A model generated the notes under the pieces. That model made no database searches, had not been told where the DNA came from, and worked only from the letters and a program-made list of their open reading frames with translations. From Odobenus rosmarus divergens (Eukaryota > Chordata > Mammalia > Carnivora > Odobenidae): DNA of 64,000 nucleotides. The translations under genes and the position numbers were made by a program. Below are positions 22,880 to 35,393 of this stretch, one piece after another; within the stretch, counting starts at the first letter, position 1, and the number at the start of each line of letters is the position of its first letter. The stretch lies in contig NW_004452107.1 of assembly GCF_000321225.1 (NCBI RefSeq), forward strand, positions 130,515 through 194,514, given 5' to 3'.

Positions 22880-23285
22880 GATACAAATACTGAGCATTTA
22901 TTCAATGTCAGGCACTGCTCTAAAATATTTACATATATTGGGGCACCTGTGTGGCTCAGTAGCTTAAATGTCTGCCTTCAGCTCAGGCCATGATCCCAGA
23001 GTCCTGGGATTGAGCCCTCCATTGGGCTCCCTGCTGAGCAGGGAGCCTACTTCTCCCTCTCATTCTACCTGCAGCTCCCTCTGCTTGTGCTCTCTCTTTC
23101 TCTGTGAAATAAATAATTAAAATCTTTAAAAAAATCTTTGCATATGTTGCCTGAATTATCAAAACAATTCTTAGAGATAGATACTAATATCTTCATCAGT
23201 TTAAAGATGAGGAAGAGGTTGAGTAACTAGCCCACATAATATGTGGGGGCCAAGATTCAAACCATGTGGCTTTTCCCCCCCACAC
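22880..23285 (-). mobile_element. MIR SINE, antisense, split by a Can-SINE
   Basis: Left part 22880-22940 ('gagcatttattcaatgtcag', 'gcactgctctaaaatattta') and right part 23137-23285 ('agatgaggaagaggttgagt') together form one antisense MIR, with the Can-SINE between them. Confidence 0.8.
22941..23136 (+). mobile_element. Can-SINE, sense, inserted in MIR
   Basis: 'gggcacctgtgtggctcagt' to 'aaataaataattaaaatctt'. The TSD is 'tttacatatattg' at 22928-22940 and 'tttgcatatgttg' at 23137-23149, with two mismatches. Confidence 0.93.
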
Positions 23286-23480
23286 TGTTAACCCCAGGAC
23301 TTGAGAAGGAATAATGTATGCTTAACTCAACCTTCCTTCTACAACTCATGAAACTGACGCCTGGTGCCACTGTTTTCCTAGGGTCACACATCTAGAAACT
23401 CAAGCCCATGTTTTCCAAGACCAGTCTTCTATCTATTGCAATGCTTCCCAGACCCAGATCTCATGAATAGTTGTGATATT

Positions 23481-23487
23481 GAGAGAT

Positions 23488-23514
<27 letters not shown>
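23481..23514. repeat. (GA)n microsatellite
   Basis: A nearly pure GA run. Confidence 0.95.
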
Positions 23515-23519
<5 letters not shown>

Positions 23520-26500
23520 AGTAGAGACAGACACACACCCCTGACTGGTATACTCGTGTCAGCATGGAGCAGACCTAGCTCTGACATTCAGACCATGGTA
23601 TTTTCCTGCTAAATGCAAACAATTTCTCAGAACGCCAACCAACATCAGATGAGGTTACTCGGTGACCATGATGAAGAGCAAGAAGGAGACACCACCTTCT
23701 AATCATATCTGAGCACAGAAAAAAACAAGAACATGATCCAAGCCTCAAAAAATAACCAAACCTCCCCTTTGCCTAATAGTGACTGCTCTTTCTCGACTAA
23801 TTACTGCTTTAGCTCCGTTTTGTTCCGCCCACTCACTTACAAGAGTGGTCGTGATACCCAATCACAGACATGTTCCTGGTTTCTGAAAGCACCCAATCCA
23901 TAGCAAAACCACGAATCTTCCCCCAAACACCTAACAAGCCAAATCTTACAACAAGTGCTTCCTCACAGTTTCTCTACATTTCCCCCCCACCGCCCCCCAC
24001 ACACCCGCCCCCAGCATGTGCTGTTCCCAGCAAGGAGCCCAGCTTTTACTGCCTTGTGGATGTTCCTGGTATTCTCGCTGTGTTCCTGATGATCTTCAAT
24101 GCCCTGGGCCTGTACAGACATAGAATTTTCAAATATATGTATTTTTTTATTACCTGAAGGTAGTTTTTAAAAAATGACCGTTTACTCTCTATGGCCAAAA
24201 TTCCTAAAACAAAGTGCATTTATCAGCAAAACATAGTAAGGAAATACTTTCTCCCACTCCCTGCATTAAAAAAACCTCAGAAAAGGATGATTAATATTAT
24301 TAGTTCAGCTCTGTGTAAAAGTCTCTACATTATTATTTTTCCTGTTTTGGACTAGCAACACCTTTGTCATGGCCCAGCACTGCCAGAAAGAGATCTAGGT
24401 TTTAGGACGGCTAAAGCTTATACAATTTGGGGGTAAGAAAAATACAAAATTAGTTAGACAAACTGTTGTCTACTGAGAATGAGAAAGGAAATACAAGGAT
24501 TCCCGGAGACCTAAGAGATGTAGGTGCCCTTCTTCTGATATCCCTTTAGATGCTTTATCAGAAATGCTTTGACGGAAATTATTTCCTGATCACAGTCTGG
24601 CTTCCCCGTCCCACCCAGAACATAATATAGGGTTTTGCTCAGGTGGAGGGTTCCAAAGCTCCAAGTTTCACTTGCTTCATAGTAAATTCACCAAGGCCTG
24701 GCATTTGGTAAACAGTGCCTTATGTCATACTGCTTCTGAGAATTATTTCTCAAGAAATGAATTCCAACTGATCTCCCAGGCTAAAGGAATAAACAAATGT
24801 TAGTATCACTTGGCTCACCTTCATTCTCTAACGGTTGGCATTTCTTCCCCCTGCCCTTTCACATTAAGATAAATATGGGCGTTTCAGCCTTGAAAAAAAA
24901 TGATAGTTTTGATGGCCCAACTTATTTAGTTACGCACACAAGGATGGGCAGTTCGATAAATTTTGGCCAGAAAATTGTCAACCACTGACCTGTGGTTAAC
25001 TCAGATGCTCTCTCTTCCTTTCTTTGTAAAACTCAACGTTTGATTTTGTTTGGTTTGGCTTCGAGCTCTCCCCAATTTCTCTTTGCAGTTGTGTTGGCTC
25101 CTATTTCCTGAGTCTTCAGGCTGTTTCCAAGTTCTCGCCACTTGAACCTATTCATTTCAGTGAATTTTGCACAGCTGGGTAGGTCTGCAGGTGGCCGCTA
25201 TGACATTATATGTGGTGGCTGCATAAATCCTAATTCCCTTCCTCTGGAGGAGGTAGCACCTCTCCCCGACATATGGGTAGTTCACTTGGATCCAGGACAC
25301 AGCCCTGGTCACGCTGAAGCCAGTGTTTAAGATGAGACAACGCTTGGCAAAAGTACACGAGGATGTGATGTACAATTTATTTTTCAAGACATCTTTTAAG
25401 ATAAGCAATGACACCACCTTGCAGAGATTATGTTTATGATCATAGACCCCAAGTGGCCCTGATTTTCCTAGAAGCAGTGAGGCTGTGTGATGTCATAGCA
25501 GAAACTTAGACTTAACCTAACTCACTTAACTCTTGTCCAAACTTAGTCTTTATATCAACCTGACTGGTTCATATAGAGACTAAGTTCATGTAGGCTGTGA
25601 CACTTCTCCAAATCTGTGGATCTGAATAAACCAGAGACAGTTACACTGATGTCTTGGGATTGTGAAAATTAACTAAAAAGGACTCTCTGGATTTCTTGAA
25701 TAATGTGTGTGTCTTTCTAAGGATATATGATGGTACTGAGAGGAAGGACACAAGCTCAGTACATCTTACTGAAGTATTAATTTTACTTAAAGATCAAACT
25801 ACTACTATTGTATTACAACAATTGTAGAATTCAAAGCAAAATGTGAATGCATTCCATAAATTTAGCTATAATGCAAAATTACAGGAAATTTTCCCTTACG
25901 TAGGTAATTTTGGCATATTAGCCCCAGGCCCATGAAATTAGAAAAGTGGCCTCCTCTGCCCTAAGAATAATTCATAAAGTTCCTTTGTATTTATAAAGAA
26001 TTCTATGAGATTTTGGAACAATTGTTCACATGGCTGTGGAAAAAGATCTCTGCCTTTGGGAACGAATACAGGTGAAATGCATGGGAATTTATTTTAGGAT
26101 TGAAATATGTCTGTTATGAATGACATTCACTGGAGAGAGAAGAGAGTAATTATTCATATTTAGGCCCCTGCAGAAAACCCTGGAGTTGCAGTTGGCTATT
26201 TCCTTTAAAATGGTAGACAATGTCCCCCTGTGGTTTTCATGGCCTTTGAGTCCAGATGGAGCCTGGAGTGGCCTGACAGAAGGAGAAACATGGACGGCCA
26301 GGTGGGAGGAGGTTATGGGGATGGATAAATATGGGGGGAGACGCTGGTGGAGGGGAGGGCCAGGGAAGGAACGACCCTGGTAGGCAGTGAGGACATGACA
26401 GATAATGAAGAGCAACAACAGCTTCCTGTTAATCACATATTTAGAGAGCAGGCAACTTCCTGAAGATCCCTAGCATTTTTTAAATTGCAGTCTTTATTAT

Positions 26501-26535
26501 TACATGCCAGGCTTACCTAATGATTCTTATACAAA
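23515..26535. other. Repeat-poor single-copy stretch
   Basis: About 3 kb with no recognised interspersed repeat or exon. It contains a C-rich patch at 23981-24013. Confidence 0.5.
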
Positions 26536-26551
26536 TTTGAGCTATTTTCTT

Positions 26552-26753
26552 TTTTTTAAGATTTTATTTATTTGATAGAGTGAGTGAGAGAGAAAGAGAA
26601 AGAGTGAGCACGAGATGGGGAGGATGAGAGGGAGAGGGAGAAGCAGACTCTCCGCTGAGGAAGGAGCCTGATGCAGAGCTCGATCCCAGGACTCCGGGAT
26701 CATGACCTGAGCCGAAGGCAGACGCTTAACCGACTGAGCCACCCAGGCACCCC
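26552..26753 (-). mobile_element. Can-SINE, antisense
   Basis: 'ttttaagattttatttattt', a GA tract and 'gagccacccaggcacccc'. The TSD is 'tttgagctattttctt' at 26536-26551 and 'tttgaactattttctt' at 26754-26769, with one mismatch. Confidence 0.95.
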
Positions 26754-26769
26754 TTTGAACTATTTTCTT

Positions 26770-28605
26770 ACCTTTCAAGTAAAACAAGTAAAAAGAAACA
26801 TCTTCAAGATTTGGTTCTTATATATTTAAATTTTTTAATTTGTTTATAACCTACCTTTACTTCCCTCTTTTTTTACTCCACCACCAAGGGGGAGATTGAT
26901 TAAAGACACCCCCAAATGACATCTCATTCACAATAGTGAAGTTACTGAACCCAGACTGTGTCAGGTTTTGGAGCCCATTCTTGTGATTCTGGTCTGTATT
27001 GTCTCCAGTGTAGGGCAAACATGGAAACTTCTACTCCATTCTCCGGGGGGAAATCAATAGGGTAGACCATCTTCCGCTCTTCTCCAGTGCCTTCTCTGTC
27101 TCCATGGGAAGAGAGGTTCTTATCTGACCAGAGAGCCTCGGGGAAGAAAGTGAGCAGGAGCTCTGGTAGCTCCCACCAAGGAAGAACCTACTCTCAGGGT
27201 ATAAACTTTCTGTCCTTAACTTCCTGCCCTTGGGGTCCAACCTCGAGGTCTGGATGAGAGATAAGCATCCAGTTCTAGGTGAGCCCGAGTGTGAGAGAGT
27301 CTTCAGAAATGGCTTTCATCAGAAAACTACATACAAGCAGTGAGAGAAAAGGGGAGAAGCCAAAGAGGAGATGGGGCTTGGCACCCATCTGAGCCACCCA
27401 TGGTCCTGGCTCCGAAGGAGACCAGAAGGAGGTGCTCTTACTGGGGTTTAATTCTCAGAGTCTCTCCATGAGAGGTGGAACCATGGCGGGCCGCTTGGGC
27501 AGGTATGGAACCATGGAGGGGACAGAGCTGCGGAAGACATTGCAGAAGCAAGGGGGTAGAAATACCCATTTCTCCTTTCCTAACACCTCAACCTCCCGTC
27601 AGCGCCCCCACTGTCTGAACCCAGATGGCACAGGGGCCAAGGACATGCAGCCAGCAGCAGATAGCCTGCCTGCACCCAGCAGAGCGAGGCAAGGGGGAAG
27701 GTGGATCTGAGGGCGGAGAGCCCCAGGCCCACACAGTGGGTGGGTGCATTCCACTGACATGGAAAAACCCAAAGAAGCTACTTACCTAAGCCTTGCTTAG
27801 GTACCTAAGCCTTGTGGCCACTTACCTAAGTCTTGCTCCCAACCTGGCTTTATCATTAATAAAACTAAAATATTATATCCTTCATTTATACGACTTATAT
27901 AACCTCTCAACTGACGTGGAATATGGGGGAGAAGGGAAGGGGCTTGATTATTTCCCTCTGTCCCAACCCAAACAGCACAACTGATGGTTAAACTGTAAGC
28001 ACCGAAGGATTTGTTTTTGTTTTTTGTTTTTTTACATATGTATATATGTAAAATATATATACTTTCTATTGATAATATATATAAAATATATATATTTTCT
28101 CAAATTGGACATGAAGTATTCAGGTGAAATTCAGGTGACATCATTATTTTAGAAGAAACTCTGTTCTAGTAGTATTCTCATTACTTGCTTTATCAAAGCT
28201 AACAACCATTCTAATGTTACTATGAAAATACCAATTATTTTTATGATAATGAAGACTTTAAATAGCTCAGTAGGATAAATTAGATCCAAACCATGGCTTA
28301 GCTAGTTCCTTCCATCTTAGGAATACTAAACTAGAATGAAGGATTTAATCCTTCTCATATGGAAACGACTCTTCTGAACTATAAAGAAAAAAAGATACTT
28401 CTCACTCGATTTCAGGAATGATGAATTAATTTTGAGATGGGGATGTGAAAAAAATGATTTTACCTAAGGGACAAAGCCCAGAATGAGTTTAACTTTGTCA
28501 AAATCTTTACTTGTAACAACGACAGACATTACCAGTGGGTGTCCTTGTGATAACACTGGACAAAATGACCTCACTCCTTGATGCCTTGGATGGAGCAGCT
28601 GGGTC
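26770..28605. other. Single-copy stretch with a GC-rich part and short repeats
   Basis: No exon recognised. 27360-27740 is clearly more G/C-rich than its surroundings. 27781-27835 holds three short direct repeats, and 28030-28100 is an AT-rich run. Confidence 0.5.
27781..27835. repeat. Short imperfect tandem repeat with palindromes
   Basis: 'cttacctaagccttg' (27781-27795) recurs as 'tacctaagccttg' and then 'cttacctaagtcttg' (27821-27835). The 14-bp palindrome 'cttaggtacctaag' lies at 27796-27809. Confidence 0.8.
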
Positions 28606-28827
28606 AGGGTTTCTCAACCTCAGAGAATTCACATTTGGGGCCAGGTGGTTATTTGTTGAAGGGACGGCTGTCCTTTGTAACCCAGGAAGTTTCAAAGCAT
28701 CCCTTGCCTCTACCTACTAGATGTGGTAGTCTTTCCCACTTAGTCATGACAACCATGTCTCCAGACATTTTCAAATGTCCCCCGGGGGAGGGGGCAAAAT
28801 CACCACTGGCTGAGAATTTCTGCTCTA
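28606..28827 (-). mobile_element. MER5A-type hAT DNA transposon
   Basis: 'cagggtttctcaacctcaga', 'ttgcctctacctactagatg', 'atgtctccagacattttcaa' and 'ggctgagaatttctg' are in MER5A order, and the terminal inverted repeats are recognisable at both ends. Confidence 0.9.
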
Positions 28828-30129
28828 GAGATTTACACTTATCCCACTTATGCTATTGCTGGTTGTGACTGTCTGCCACTTTTGTTAAATTAGCTCAACT
28901 TTCAGCTTTAAAAACCATGCACGTTGAAATGGATTCTACTAGGTGTAGAAGTAATACCCAAGGATCAAATCTCTTTGTGGGATTAAATCTTTTTATAACT
29001 TATCTCTTATATGTCCTTAAAGTGAACCCAAACTTCAGTTTCAGCATGCCTAAGGGGACCCAAGATACCTCAAGCGAAATGTGTGTTGAACATGCGTAGG
29101 TAGGGAGGGAAGAGGGGGAGGGGGAGGAAGAAGAGGGATCTTCAAATAAAATGCTGTCCTCTGAGAAATCTGCATTAGAATAATTCCTTTAAAAAGTGGA
29201 TGTTTACTCATGTTATTAATTCTGTTTTCTAGCTATGAATTTAAATACTGGGATTAGAGGGTGCATTACGTGGTGTATCTTTATGGAAGAGGGCATCATT
29301 CAAAAGGCTTAAATTCAACGAATTATCGGGTAAATAAATCTTTTAAACCATCATAAGGAAACTTATATTCTTCAGATGCCAAAAGAACTAGGTTTCATGT
29401 GAAACGTTTATCCAACAGTTTAAGACAAATATTTAACCCCTCCCATAATTTCAAACGGAAACTGGAACCCAAAAGCACTTTAAACACTCAAGGAGGAAGA
29501 AAAAGATAACCAGAAATCCAAACAATGTAACAAGAGATAGGTGGTCATGACAGTTGAGTTCTTGTCAGGTCTGTACCAACATACTACAGATGACCACAGA
29601 TACTGTGGTTTGTGGGTTTCAGCTCCTAGCAGGAGAGTCGGGTGCAAAGACCACAGGGAGGGGAACCAGGTAGCTGATAGGTCAAGGGGTGGAGCTTTGA
29701 GGCATATGTACAGGTCTCACTCACCAGCAAGTCCCTGTGCCTGAGCAAGCTTGCAATGAGATACCAAAAGAAAGGGAGGAAGAAGGGAAAATATATTTTC
29801 ATAATTCTAATGGTCTAGTCTCCCTAGTTTTTTAATAAAAGGCCCTGTATTTTCACTTTGCACTGGCCCATTCAAATAATGTAGCTGCTCCTGTAATCAA
29901 TAAACACTTCCTGGACATCTGGCATGTTCCAGGTCCGGATGAGCAAAACAAAGCACACACTCTAGCCCTTGGGGAGTTTTCAATGACTTCAGCATTGGTC
30001 CTCTACCTTTCCACCCCTGACACTCCTTGTGAAGACTCCTTTTAAAGGCATGCTCTATATGCTGGTGAGACATTAGCAAAATTAATATGATAGATTGGAT
30101 TCCTAGCTTATCAAATATTCTAATTCCTA
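28828..30129. other. Single-copy stretch, no gene recognised
   Basis: It contains a purine-rich patch at 29101-29138. Around 29897-29980 there is weak resemblance to an ancient L2/MIR-type repeat ('ctggcatgttccaggtccgg'). Confidence 0.5.
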
Positions 30130-30425
30130 TTCCTAGGTATCCTTCCCAGGGGCGGGAATTTACCTCCTCTCCCTGGTGAACTCAGGAGTGGCCATGTAAC
30201 TTTCGGTGACCCAGGAAAAGTGGGTCAAAGTTTCTGTCACTCGTGGACAGGGGCTTTAAGAGCCAGCATGTAGTTCTCTAGGTCTCTTCCTCCAGTGTGG
30301 TGACTGGCAATATTCTTAAAAGATGGTTCTTTACTCTGGGTCCTGGGAGGGGAACAACACAGAGTAAAGTTGCAGCTGACATGTAGCCTCATTAAGAAAT
30401 AAACTTTGGTTGTGGCAGGTAGTGG
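30130..30425 (+). mobile_element. Ancient repeat of LTR-like type
   Basis: 'ggccatgtaactttcggtga', 'ggggctttaagagccagcat' and 'aagaaataaactttggttgt' are in the order of a common mammalian fossil repeat ending in a polyadenylation-like 'aataaa'. I cannot name the family with certainty. Confidence 0.4.
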
Positions 30426-30716
30426 ATGGGAGAGTTGTTTGTTAACATAGCATAATCCAAGCTATTCTCATGAATCCACCCATTTATGGCATTTCATTTG
30501 AGAAACACCTCTATAAAATCCCCAGAGATTTAGCATGAGAGATGAGACCTCTGAACACCTCTGTTTCTACCAATTCCAGAAAATAACAATTTTGAAACAG
30601 AGCGTCGGAATCCTTTTTCCTAATAATCAACTCCCTATCTATCAAATTTTTAGCCATCCCCTTCCATGACTCATTATCAAATTATTGACTCTTCAATTAA
30701 TACATGTTCAGCTTTG

Positions 30717-30929
30717 GGGCACCTGGGTGGCTCAGATGGTTAAGCGTCTGCCTTAGGCTCAGGTCATGATCCCAGGGTCTTGGGATCAAGCACCGCATCG
30801 GGCTCCCCAGTCTCCCCGCTCAGCGGGAAGCCTGCTTCTCCCTCTCCCACTCCCCCTGCTTGTGTTCCCTCTCTCACTGTCTCTCCCTCTCTGTCAAAAA
30901 ATAAAAAAATAAAATCTAAAAAAAAACGT
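30717..30929 (+). mobile_element. Can-SINE, sense
   Basis: 'gggcacctgggtggctcaga' to 'aataaaatctaaaaaaaaa'. The TSD is 'gttcagctttg' at 30706-30716 and 'atttagctttg' at 30930-30940, with two mismatches. Confidence 0.93.
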
Positions 30930-31249
30930 ATTTAGCTTTGATTAATTTTTTTGCCTTTTCTACATGCTCTTGGGTGTTCACAAGCTACCATCACAACGCA
31001 ATAGGAAACAAAGAGAAGGAAGTAATGGAGACATTAGGCTATCTTTCCATTTATCACAACAGTTGAGAAACATTCATTCATTTCTTATGTCTTCTTTCCT
31101 TTTTCTGCATATCAAGCAGATCAAAAATTGACTGAGGCCACCAAATTCAAATACTAGCACGTAGTTCTACTTCCTAGATTCATTCCACGTGTATTTACTG
31201 AGACCTACTGAGACCTGCAAGTGCCAGACACTTGTAGGCATGGACTCCT

Positions 31250-31325
31250 CCCAAGGCCTAGGGTAGCATCAGGCATGTACAATGGTCAGTAAATAATTTG
31301 TTGAAAAAAATGGGAATTGAATGAA
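31250..31325 (+). mobile_element. L2 3'-end fragment, sense
   Basis: 'gcatcaggcatgtacaatgg' then 'tcagtaaataatttgttgaa' and 'aattgaatgaattt' match the L2 3' terminus. Confidence 0.6.
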
Positions 31326-33340
31326 TTTAGTTACACTCTAACCACCTCACAAAAACTATAAGGCTTTTCAATGTTTTCTAGACCCATTACTTTTCCTCGT
31401 CTGAAAGGAAATGCCAAGAAGGAGAGAGAAAAGACCAGGCCACTGCAAGTGAGCAACCTCAAAGGAGAACATTATGAAAAACCCCAACATTATAAACACA
31501 TTAATCAGCCTGAGATTTAAATCTAAAGCAACATGAAACAGTATTGTTGAAGAATTAGTTTTGTTTCCTTTTCACTGGAGGGTAAATTCTGAGTTAGTTT
31601 AGGGCAGGCAAATTTTCCAGGCCACTGTAATTTATTTAACCATTTAGTGAGGTTTGAACCTCCTCCTGACCCCCAAGGTATTGTTCGGTTTTGTCAACTT
31701 TACACACCAAGCAGTAAAATGCATATTTAAAATAAACCATTTCAATATGTGCATTAGCATCGTGACAGCACAAAATAGTCTTTACTCAGCTTAGATGAGT
31801 GAATCCCTCATTTAATTACAACTGGAAAGGTTAGAAACTTTTTTATCATACACACATATTCTCTGGGAATTATCTGGCTCTGAAATATAATTAATCATCC
31901 TTTGTCACGCTTTCATTATATGCACGGCTTTCCAAAGCCATGGCTTTTCCTTCTTCATTTATATTCCTCTGACCTTCCTTCTCACTGTTCCTGCAGACCT
32001 CAGGTAAATTTCGTGGACTGCTCAGAAATGACTGGATATCGTTAAACCCATTTGTCAACCACATTATCAGCTCACAAACATGAGATCTCTGCATATGTTT
32101 AGCCTTTTCCATATATAGCAGTCCAAGTATTAACATGGATGGCATCTGTCAATGTTGACAAAAATTAAATTTCGAAACTACTGTAAATAATAAAGCAGTC
32201 ATATAAAGATTATTTCTCTGGAGCATAAGCTACCAGTAAACACAATTTGCATATTGTGCTTACAGCTGTTTCAACATGAGCTGTTTGCTGTGGTTCATTA
32301 AAATGATTTGATTTGTCAGATTCTAGGATCGTTGAAAGTTTGTATGTAAAACTATTTAAGGAAGTTTCAGGAAAGTTTTGATTTTTAGAGCTGTGCACAT
32401 ATGGCATAAGGAGAATAAAGTGAATTGAGTAATTCATCTTCAGAGAGAAATCACTAGGGTTTTAAGGTGTAAGAATCCATCATTAACTCAATTCCAAAGG
32501 AGTTTGGGGAAAACCAAGTTCCCCGTCCCTGCAAAGCTCATGCACCTCCCACACACAGCTCAGTGGATTCGGATGGCCCAGTTATACCATTCTCAGTAAT
32601 GTGGGAGAGGACATGATGGTCTTCCCTAGTGACAACTGAACATGACGGAATTAACATGTGCTCACCAACCTGGTAAGCATTTAAATTTGTTCCGGACAGT
32701 TTTGTATGGAATTGACTTAATTCTCTAATTCTTCAGCTCTCCTATTCTATAACTTTGCAACCAGAAATCATAAAATCTAATTGCTCAGTGGAACTGATAA
32801 AGGACATGCGGGCTGGCATTGCTTCTCCAGGAAGAACAGAACTAACCTGTTTGAGGAAAATGGTTGCAAAATCTGGTTTTCATGCTTTCCAGGGAAGAAT
32901 ATTCCATGGTATCTTACTTACTGAAGTCCTATTTAATAAAGAAAAAGCTGCTTTTTTCATGGCTAACTAATGATTTCCCTCATATATTTTATTCTTTTAT
33001 TCAATGTTGATATATATATGTATATATCACTAATACCATCACTATCTATATAACTCTCCTGAGAACCAAAAATAACCAGAGTAAGTCAAGTTTTAGCCAA
33101 CTTTTTCAAATTGTGGACCTGAGTATTGTTTCACATATTACTGGGATCATTTCTGTTCTGGGGCTTCCTCTGTTTCATTAACCTACAGGGATCAGGCGGG
33201 CTTCTCTTGTTATAGGTCATGCATTTAAAAAGAACTTTTAAGATTTTGAATATAAAAGCGCTTGCTAAATGCAGTCACAAATGAAGTACTGAGAGCAGCG
33301 GAGAAATGCCTCTCATTCATTTAGTGGCCGTCACAGTGAT
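31326..33340. other. Repeat-poor single-copy stretch
   Basis: About 2 kb with no recognised repeat or exon. An octamer-like 'atttgcat' lies at 32245-32252. Confidence 0.5.
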
Positions 33341-33372
<32 letters not shown>

Positions 33373-33458
33373 CGCGCACGCGCGTACGTGTGTGTGCGTA
33401 CGTGTGCGCACGTAGGTGTGTGTGTGAGCGTACGTGTGTGTGTGTGTGTGTGTGTGCA
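33341..33458. repeat. Long alternating purine-pyrimidine tract (TG/CG/TA), Z-DNA-prone
   Basis: 33341-33414 alternates pyrimidine and purine without a single break for 74 bases, mixing TG, CG and TA steps with more than ten CpGs. After a short break, 33429-33458 alternates for another 30 bases. Confidence 0.95.
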
Positions 33459-35169
33459 GGCCCGTGCTCATGTGGACTGAAGAGTGATGCTCTCTCCTTC
33501 AAAAATCAATCCCATCAAAAGAAGAATTTGCCAATCATTTTTATTTTGTCCAGTGATACATGGTTTTGACGGAGGAAGAATTATTTGTAGACACCAATTT
33601 GTGGAACATTAATAGCAGGAGAATCAAAGCGTAGGGGACCGGAGAACTGACAGGAATGATTATGTGTCAGTAGCGTGGTGCTGCTGTAACTCTACCGCAA
33701 AAGACAGATATTAATTTCCTTTATGGAGAAGTATCCAAGTAAAGCTCAGCTCTGAACATATGATCAGCTCCTCTATGAGCAGGAACAGGTGTTCCTATTT
33801 GAATTTTATAAAGAAGTGTACACTTGCCTACTTACCCACATGTCAACGATCACTACCTAATTGGACCAGGTGTTCAATACACAGGGTAGTTTCTGCCGAA
33901 AAAGTAGTTCATGGGCTATCATAAGAAAAACAACCATCAAACACCAAATGGAACAAGACCCTAAAACCTAGGAAAATCAGCCAGAAGAACTGCAGTCATT
34001 TTAAACCCATGCAGGGCTACTCACTTATAGTGCAGTGGAAATTGTGGTTTTGCTTAATGTTGAAAAATAGATACCTTTCTACATTTCTATTTCTTTTTGT
34101 AATCAAACATGCAAAGCACATTTGTTATTTCTGCAGGCTGATATTCACACCCTTTCTGGAAGCAAAACTATCCCTCCACCCCTAGCCTATGGGCTTCTAC
34201 TAAAAACAATTTTAAGCCTAGTCCCTAAGAGTAAAAGGAAGGCACTTCAGAATAGTCCATGCACCGTGCACATGTGTGGAGTGATTGATTTAGGCAAACA
34301 ACCCAAGGCTGACTATTAGGGTCAAATAGAGTGAGTACTGTTCCCCTCCTCCCCCTTTCCAAGGTAGTTGTATACAGTTATCCAGGTTGTACACTGAGGA
34401 AGGACATTAGACCTGAGGGCTACCATTCATATTGATACATCTTCTTTACTGTGACACTTTGTTTCTTATTTTATAACTTTGTTAACTTCAGCATAGATGA
34501 TTTATATATTTATTTTAACAATTTTGGGGGCAGATGGTGCTAAGATGTCTTGTTCTAAGAAAATCAACCTATTAGGACAATTCTCCAGCAAATCAAAGTA
34601 AAGACTGTTATTCTGACAGGGCATACATAGATTATTATGCTTTGATGAAAGATAAGCAAGTTGGAGAATTGAGAGACTCTGCCAATCCAGCATCATCAAA
34701 AATAATTTGTGATTCTAAGCAAGGAGCTTAAAAAGTAGACAGATTCTGGAATGCAAAACAATACTATAATCCCCACTATTTGCTTTCAAATGTATTTGAT
34801 TAGTATTAATTTGGTATGATGTTGTAAACAAAATTAATGTTATAAGCAACATGATGAGCAATCAAAATTCAGCACAAAGCACTTGAAAGCACTAAAAGAA
34901 ATAAACTCTTTGAGGAAAAATGAAGTAATGTTTTAAATATATTTACAACTGAAGGTACATAAATGTAAAATATTTTAGCATTAACAGAGTTATCCAGCAG
35001 AGACAATATTAGACTAATTTCAAATATGAAAACCATCCTTACTCACTTTCTGTGATCCAGAACTAAATTTTAAAATACAATTCTTACACTATATTTTTCA
35101 TTAACATAATCATCTTTAAAATACAAATTTATAATAGTTTATGAGACTGCTAGTTGAGTTGTAATTTGA
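33459..35169. other. Repeat-poor single-copy stretch
   Basis: I recognise no repeat or exon. Confidence 0.5.
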
Positions 35170-35185
35170 AAAATTGCAGGGAACA

Positions 35186-35377
35186 GGGGCGCCTGGGTGG
35201 CTCAGTTGGTTAAGCATCTGCCTTCGGCTCAGGTGATGATCCCAGAGTCCTGGGATTGAGCCCCGTTATCGGGCTCCCTGCTCAGCAGGGAGTCTGCTTC
35301 TCCCTCTACCTGCTCTGTCGGCTTGTGCATGCTCTCTCTCTCTCTCTCTGACCAATAAATAAATAACAAATCTTTAA
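35186..35377 (+). mobile_element. Can-SINE, sense
   Basis: 'ggggcgcctgggtggctcag' to 'aataaataaataacaaatct'. The TSD is 'aaaattgcagggaaca' at 35170-35185 and 'aaaattgcaatgaaca' at 35378-35393, with two mismatches. Confidence 0.95.
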
Positions 35378-35393
35378 AAAATTGCAATGAACA

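Noticed and set aside
22493..22993. 166-codon open frame on the plus strand
   Set aside because: It runs through MIR sequence and into the head of a Can-SINE, so it is a chance frame across unrelated repeats.
33341..33458. CpG-island promoter suggested by the CpGs
   Set aside because: All CpGs are confined to a simple alternating tract of about 120 bases, with no GC-rich surroundings or nearby exon.
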